A stretch of 64,000 nt of DNA from Humisphaera borealis (GTDB taxonomy: Bacteria > Planctomycetota > Phycisphaerae > Tepidisphaerales > Tepidisphaeraceae). Both the position numbers and the translations under genes were made by a program. Positions 61,057 to 64,000 of this stretch are shown here, piece after piece (the first letter of the stretch is position 1; each line of letters opens with the position of its first letter). The notes beneath the pieces are model-generated. The model searched no databases. It saw only the letters and a program-made list of their open reading frames with translations, and had not been told where the DNA came from. Where the stretch lies: the NCBI RefSeq assembly GCF_015169395.1, contig NZ_CP063458.1:868001-932000 (forward strand), in the 5' to 3' direction.

Positions 61057-62730
61057 ATGAATCCCGAATTCCCCAAACTTCCGCCGGCGGAGCCGTCGCT
61101 TCAGCCAGGCGATGGCGCGGCGTCCTCCGGGGCGGATTCATGGGCAGACGGTTCAGGCCGGTTGCCTGCCGGACCGATCTTACGCCTGCTCGACGCCAAC
61201 GCGAACCGCGCCCGCGAAGCATTGCGAGTTCTGGAGGACTACGCCCGCTTTATCCTCGATTCCGAGAGTCTGAGCGGTCGGCTGAAACACGTCCGCCACG
61301 GCTTGGCCGAAGCAGTGGGGCCGATCCTGCCCGAGGCGATCCTTCACCGCGATACGCCCGGCGATGTCGGGACGACGAACAAAACAGCCGCGGAGCTGAC
61401 AAGGTCCAGCATCGAGGACGTCGTCGTTGCCGCCGGCAAACGGCTGGGCGAGGCGCTCCGTGCGATCGAGGAATACCTTAAAACGCTCGACCCGTCGGCG
61501 GCGCAGAAGGTCGAGACCTTGCGATACGCCTCGTACGACCTGGAACAACGCATCGCCCGGACCCTCCGCCCGCCGGCCTGCGATTTTGGCTCCATCGAGC
61601 TCTACGTACTGGTCACCGAGTCGGTCTGCAAAGGCAACTGGCTCGACGCGGCGACCGACGCCCTGATGGGCGGCGCGGACTGCCTGCAACTGCGGGAGAA
61701 ATCGCTCGAATCCGGTGAGCTTCTGTCGCGTGCCAGGCAACTGGTCGCCCTCTGCCGGGAGTTCGGCGTCCCCTGCATCATCAACGACCGCCCTGACATC
61801 GCCGTGCTTGCTGACGCGGATGGTGTTCATGTCGGTCAGGGTGATCTGCCGGCCGTCGAGGCAAGGAAGATTGTCGGGCCCAACCGCATCGTCGGCGTCA
61901 GCACCCACAACATCGAACAGGCGCGGCAGGCGGTCCTCGACGGCGCGGACTACATCGGCGTCGGCCCGTTCTTCCGCAGTAGCACCAAGCCCAGGGACTT
62001 CATCGCCGGGCCGGAATACGCAAGGAAGGTCGCCGAAACGATTGGAATTCCCGCGGTGGCGATCGCGGGAATCACAGAGGAGAACGTCAGTGAAGTTTTG
62101 GCGACGGGGATCAGGGCCGTAGCGGTCAGCTCGGCGGTGCTGGGCGTGGATGATGTGAGAGTGGCGGCGGCAAGACTGAAAGAAAAGGTCAGGTCGGACG
62201 AGTCCGTCTCCCCGGTGGGGCAGACATTCTTGTCTGCCGATTCAAGGGCACGGGCATTCTTGCCCGGCCCGGTTCCGAGCATGTCGGCCCTTGAAAAGCG
62301 GCGTCGGCGACTCCCTCACTGGACCTTGGCAGGTTCTGCTTACTTCATCACCTTTCGCGTTGATAGCGGCGAATTGAGTGAAGCAGAGCGAACCATTGTC
62401 CTGACGCACATCCGCGAAGGCCACGAAAAGTTCTACTTCTTGATCGGGACCGTGGTGATGCCGGATCATGTGCATGCAGTGCTCGAACCTATCGGTGGCG
62501 TGACGCTGCCTCGCATCACCAAAGGCATGAAGGGCGTCTCTGCACGAAAGGTCAATTTGATACGCGGAGGCTCAGGCTCCGTATGGCAGGATGAGTCGTG
62601 GGACCGAATACTTCGAGATCAGGATGAACTGGATGAGAAGCTGAAGTACATGCTCGACAATCCCGTTCGAAAGGGACTCGCTGAAGACGGCTGGAGCTAC
62701 CCTTGGTGGCTCTTTATGGGTAAGAGATGA
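61057..62730 (+). CDS. thiE: ThiD2-ThiE thiamine biosynthesis fusion read in frame into a RAYT transposase
   Basis: One 557-residue frame has three parts. ThiD2 (about 38-165; RLLDANANRAREALRVLEDY, then RDTPGDVGT) phosphorylates hydroxymethylpyrimidine phosphate. ThiE (about 183-385; CLQLREKSLE, CIINDRPDIAV, DGVHVGQGDLP, GVGPFFRSSTKPRD, GIPAVAIAGITEENV) couples HMP-PP to the thiazole phosphate; ThiD2-ThiE fusions are known. After ThiE, about 20 residues (about 388-408) are encoded by palindromic repeats. From Met409 (62281) a RAYT enzyme runs to the end: AYFITFR, the HUH motif PDHVHAVLEP, KGMKGVSARK, WQDESWDRILRD and KLKYMLDNPVRKGLA with the candidate nucleophilic Tyr. No stop separates ThiE from RAYT. 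ATG 61057 starts the conserved part. Confidence 0.88.
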   Translation: MNPEFPKLPPAEPSLQPGDGAASSGADSWADGSGRLPAGPILRLLDANANRAREALRVLEDYARFILDSESLSGRLKHVRHGLAEAVGPILPEAILHRDTPGDVGTTNKTAAELTRSSIEDVVVAAGKRLGEALRAIEEYLKTLDPSAAQKVETLRYASYDLEQRIARTLRPPACDFGSIELYVLVTESVCKGNWLDAATDALMGGADCLQLREKSLESGELLSRARQLVALCREFGVPCIINDRPDIAVLADADGVHVGQGDLPAVEARKIVGPNRIVGVSTHNIEQARQAVLDGADYIGVGPFFRSSTKPRDFIAGPEYARKVAETIGIPAVAIAGITEENVSEVLATGIRAVAVSSAVLGVDDVRVAAARLKEKVRSDESVSPVGQTFLSADSRARAFLPGPVPSMSALEKRRRRLPHWTLAGSAYFITFRVDSGELSEAERTIVLTHIREGHEKFYFLIGTVVMPDHVHAVLEPIGGVTLPRITKGMKGVSARKVNLIRGGSGSVWQDESWDRILRDQDELDEKLKYMLDNPVRKGLAEDGWSYPWWLFMGKR

Positions 62731-62911
62731 AGTGTGTGCATGCCGGTGGGGCAGACATTCTTATCTGCCGCGGGCCCCCGACCCCGGCATTCCTGCCGGG
62801 TTGAGCGGGACCGCAGCCGGACGGCGGTGGAGCTGTTTCGCATGACCTCGACCGGGCAGGAATGCCCGGCACTCGGCCATTCGAGGCAGGCAAGAATGCC
62901 TGCCCCACCGG
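62212..62911 (+). mobile_element. REP-RAYT-REP element inserted at the 3' end of thiE
   Basis: A Y1-type RAYT frame (Met at 62281, stop 62730) is bordered by hairpins that share one design: a variable stem and a TTCT or TTCC loop. Left: GGCAGACA-TTCT-TGTCTGCC (62219-62238) and CGGGCA-TTCT-TGCCCG (62251-62266). Right: GGCAGACA-TTCT-TATCTGCC (62750-62769), CCCGGCA-TTCC-TGCCGGG (62783-62800), and in inverse CCGGGCA-GGAA-TGCCCGG (62852-62869) and GGCAGGCA-AGAA-TGCCTGCC (62885-62904). The outermost right-hand words CCGGTGGGGCAG (62743) and CTGCCCCACCGG (62900) are perfect inverses, and the left hairpin begins with the same CCGGTGGGGCAG (62212). Confidence 0.9.
62281..62730 (+). CDS. REP-associated tyrosine transposase (RAYT) portion
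   Basis: Listed separately because ATG 62281 could be its own start, giving 149 residues, the length of compact RAYTs. The HUH pair (DHVHA) and a Tyr in KLKYMLDNP on the predicted helix alpha are placed as in Y1 transposases of the IS200/TnpA-REP kind, and SGSVWQDESWDRILRDQDEL is typical of the family. The family binds and cleaves REP hairpins as single-stranded DNA. It may be expressed alone or as the ThiE fusion; no Shine-Dalgarno sequence is seen at this ATG. Confidence 0.85.
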   Translation: MSALEKRRRRLPHWTLAGSAYFITFRVDSGELSEAERTIVLTHIREGHEKFYFLIGTVVMPDHVHAVLEPIGGVTLPRITKGMKGVSARKVNLIRGGSGSVWQDESWDRILRDQDELDEKLKYMLDNPVRKGLAEDGWSYPWWLFMGKR

Positions 62912-62952
62912 AAGATCCCTGCGCGACCCGCGATGCCTCAATTCGGACACGG
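62731..62952. other. Gap between RAYT and murJ
   Basis: 222 bases almost entirely made of REP hairpins (62743-62911) followed by the murJ leader. Frames here that run antisense are repeat-derived and not supported. Confidence 0.6.
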
Positions 62953-64000
62953 ATGTCCCAACCTTCCTCATTCCTTCGCCACGCCAAAGTCGTCGGCCTC
63001 CTCACGCTCGCGAGCCGGGTTCTGGGGCTGGGACGCGAGATTGTCTCGGCCCACTTTCTCGGGACCGGCCTGATCGCTTCGGCGTTTACTGTCGCGTTCA
63101 CCATTCCGAACCTCTTCCGAAAGCTCTTCGGCGAAGGGGCGCTGTCGGCGGCGTTTATTCCGCTTTACGCCAGGGCGGTGAAGGACGATCGGACCTCCGC
63201 CGCCGATTTCGCCGCGTCGGGCATCAACCTGCTCGTCGCGATCCTCCTGGCCATCACCATTCTTGGCGAACTTCTATTGGTGGGCATTCTGGCCCTTTGG
63301 CCGGGGCTGCGGGCGGACCACCTGCTTACGCTTCGCCTGACGGCGATCATGCTGCCGTACGTTCTGCTCATCTGCGGAATGGCGTTTCTCTCCGGCATCC
63401 TCCAAGTGCACCGCCGATTCGCCGCACCTGCGGCGGCGCCGATCCTGCTCAACCTCTGCCACATCGCCGTGCTGGTGATCGGGGCAGCGACGCTCGGGCT
63501 TAGCGGTCGAACCGATGACGATCGCGCCGCCGAGCTGCAAACCTCCCTCGTCTACTGGCTGGCGTTTGCCGTGCTCGTCGCCGGCGTGTTGCAGACCGCC
63601 ATCCTGCTGCCGAGCCTGCGTGCCGTCGGCTTTCGCTTCCGCCTGGCCGTCGGCCTCTGGACGCCGATGACCCGAAACATGTTCCGGCTGACCATTCCCG
63701 TCGCGCTGGGTGCCGGCGTCGTCCAGTTGTCGGTGCTGCTCGACCGAAGTCTGTCCACGTTGCTGATGGCCGGCGTCGATGCCGCCGGCAACCAGATCAC
63801 GCACTTCTCGATCTTCGGCCAGGTATTGCGTTATCCGATGGAAGCCGGCGCACCCGCCCGGCTGGCCGTCGCGCAGTTTATGTACCTCTTTCCGCTGGGC
63901 ATCTTCGCCACAGCTCTGGCAACGGCGATCTTTCCTTCGCTCAGCAGCGATGCGCTTGAAAAAGACCAGTCGAAGTTCAAAGCATCGCTTCGGCAGGGAA
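62953..64000 (+). CDS. murJ: Lipid II flippase MurJ (partial, cut by right edge)
   Basis: The frame is open to the right edge, giving 349 residues of a protein that is usually about 500-530. It begins SSFLRHAKVVGLLTLASRVL followed by GLGREIVSAHFLGTGLIA, and IPNLFRKLFGEGALSAAFIP is the MurJ/MviN signature. About nine hydrophobic helices are visible; the fold belongs to the MOP superfamily. MurJ moves lipid II across the inner membrane for peptidoglycan synthesis, which would mean this organism makes peptidoglycan. ATG 62953 starts the conserved sequence 41 bases after the last REP. Confidence 0.93.
   Translation, partial: MSQPSSFLRHAKVVGLLTLASRVLGLGREIVSAHFLGTGLIASAFTVAFTIPNLFRKLFGEGALSAAFIPLYARAVKDDRTSAADFAASGINLLVAILLAITILGELLLVGILALWPGLRADHLLTLRLTAIMLPYVLLICGMAFLSGILQVHRRFAAPAAAPILLNLCHIAVLVIGAATLGLSGRTDDDRAAELQTSLVYWLAFAVLVAGVLQTAILLPSLRAVGFRFRLAVGLWTPMTRNMFRLTIPVALGAGVVQLSVLLDRSLSTLLMAGVDAAGNQITHFSIFGQVLRYPMEAGAPARLAVAQFMYLFPLGIFATALATAIFPSLSSDALEKDQSKFKASLRQG

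Noticed and set aside
62862-63503. 213-codon plus-strand frame over the start of murJ
   Set aside because: A different frame from the MurJ signature sequence; Arg/His-rich composition and no family features.

Overview
The window is high-GC bacterial chromosome with strongly GC-biased third codon positions. It most likely comes from a planctomycete of the Phycisphaerae, near Humisphaera/Tepidisphaera. The hints are a secreted protease that begins with the LEPRxLxSA-type motif, a PEP-CTERM surface protein, many secreted proteins of unknown function, and intergenic gaps full of palindromic and short tandem repeats. The placement is inference; there is no rRNA in the window, and the only RNA gene recognised is one tRNA-Leu(UAG).

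Layout. 0-13 kb: the end of a membrane protein, a DUF488 protein, a DedA-like/di-haem peroxidase pair, a large subtilisin-PPC protease, HtpG, a DUF4394 PEP-CTERM protein, endonuclease V, a DUF3592 protein and a cardiolipin synthase-like enzyme. 13-26 kb: a DUF4139 protein, a GT-C glycosyltransferase, a TPR/YggX-like protein, an orphan HicB-like gene, a TPR protein, trpA, then an ECF sigma factor, a probable anti-sigma protein and a protein with secretin-N/STN-like repeats. 26-38 kb: a HEAT/unknown/amidohydrolase operon, an ActP-like symporter with its DUF485 partner, a DUF2959 lipoprotein, serC, a DUF1444 protein, a Gfo/Idh/MocA oxidoreductase and apaG. 37-42 kb: an ATPase, binding protein and permease of an iron(III)/polyamine-type ABC importer. 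42-53 kb: two SurA/PpiD-like folding proteins around a sugar epimerase-like gene, a TPR protein, tRNA-Leu, miaB, a membrane protein, an esterase and a methyltransferase. 53-64 kb: a PHP-domain metallohydrolase, an LTA-synthase-like sulfatase-fold enzyme, an NfuA/NifU-C protein, an orphan DNA methyltransferase, thiD2-thiE, and the start of murJ.

The most unusual content is a repeat system. At least seven families of palindromic elements sit at gene ends, often as inverted pairs. Some begin with GTAG and supply the stop codon of the neighbouring gene. Near the right end a complete REP-associated tyrosine transposase (RAYT, an HUH Y1 enzyme) has landed in frame at the 3' end of thiE. It is flanked by six hairpins that share a TTCT/TTCC loop. 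Other repeats have entered coding sequence in frame in miaB and in the N-terminus of the STN-like protein. This looks like a live or recent REP/RAYT landscape that reshapes gene ends.
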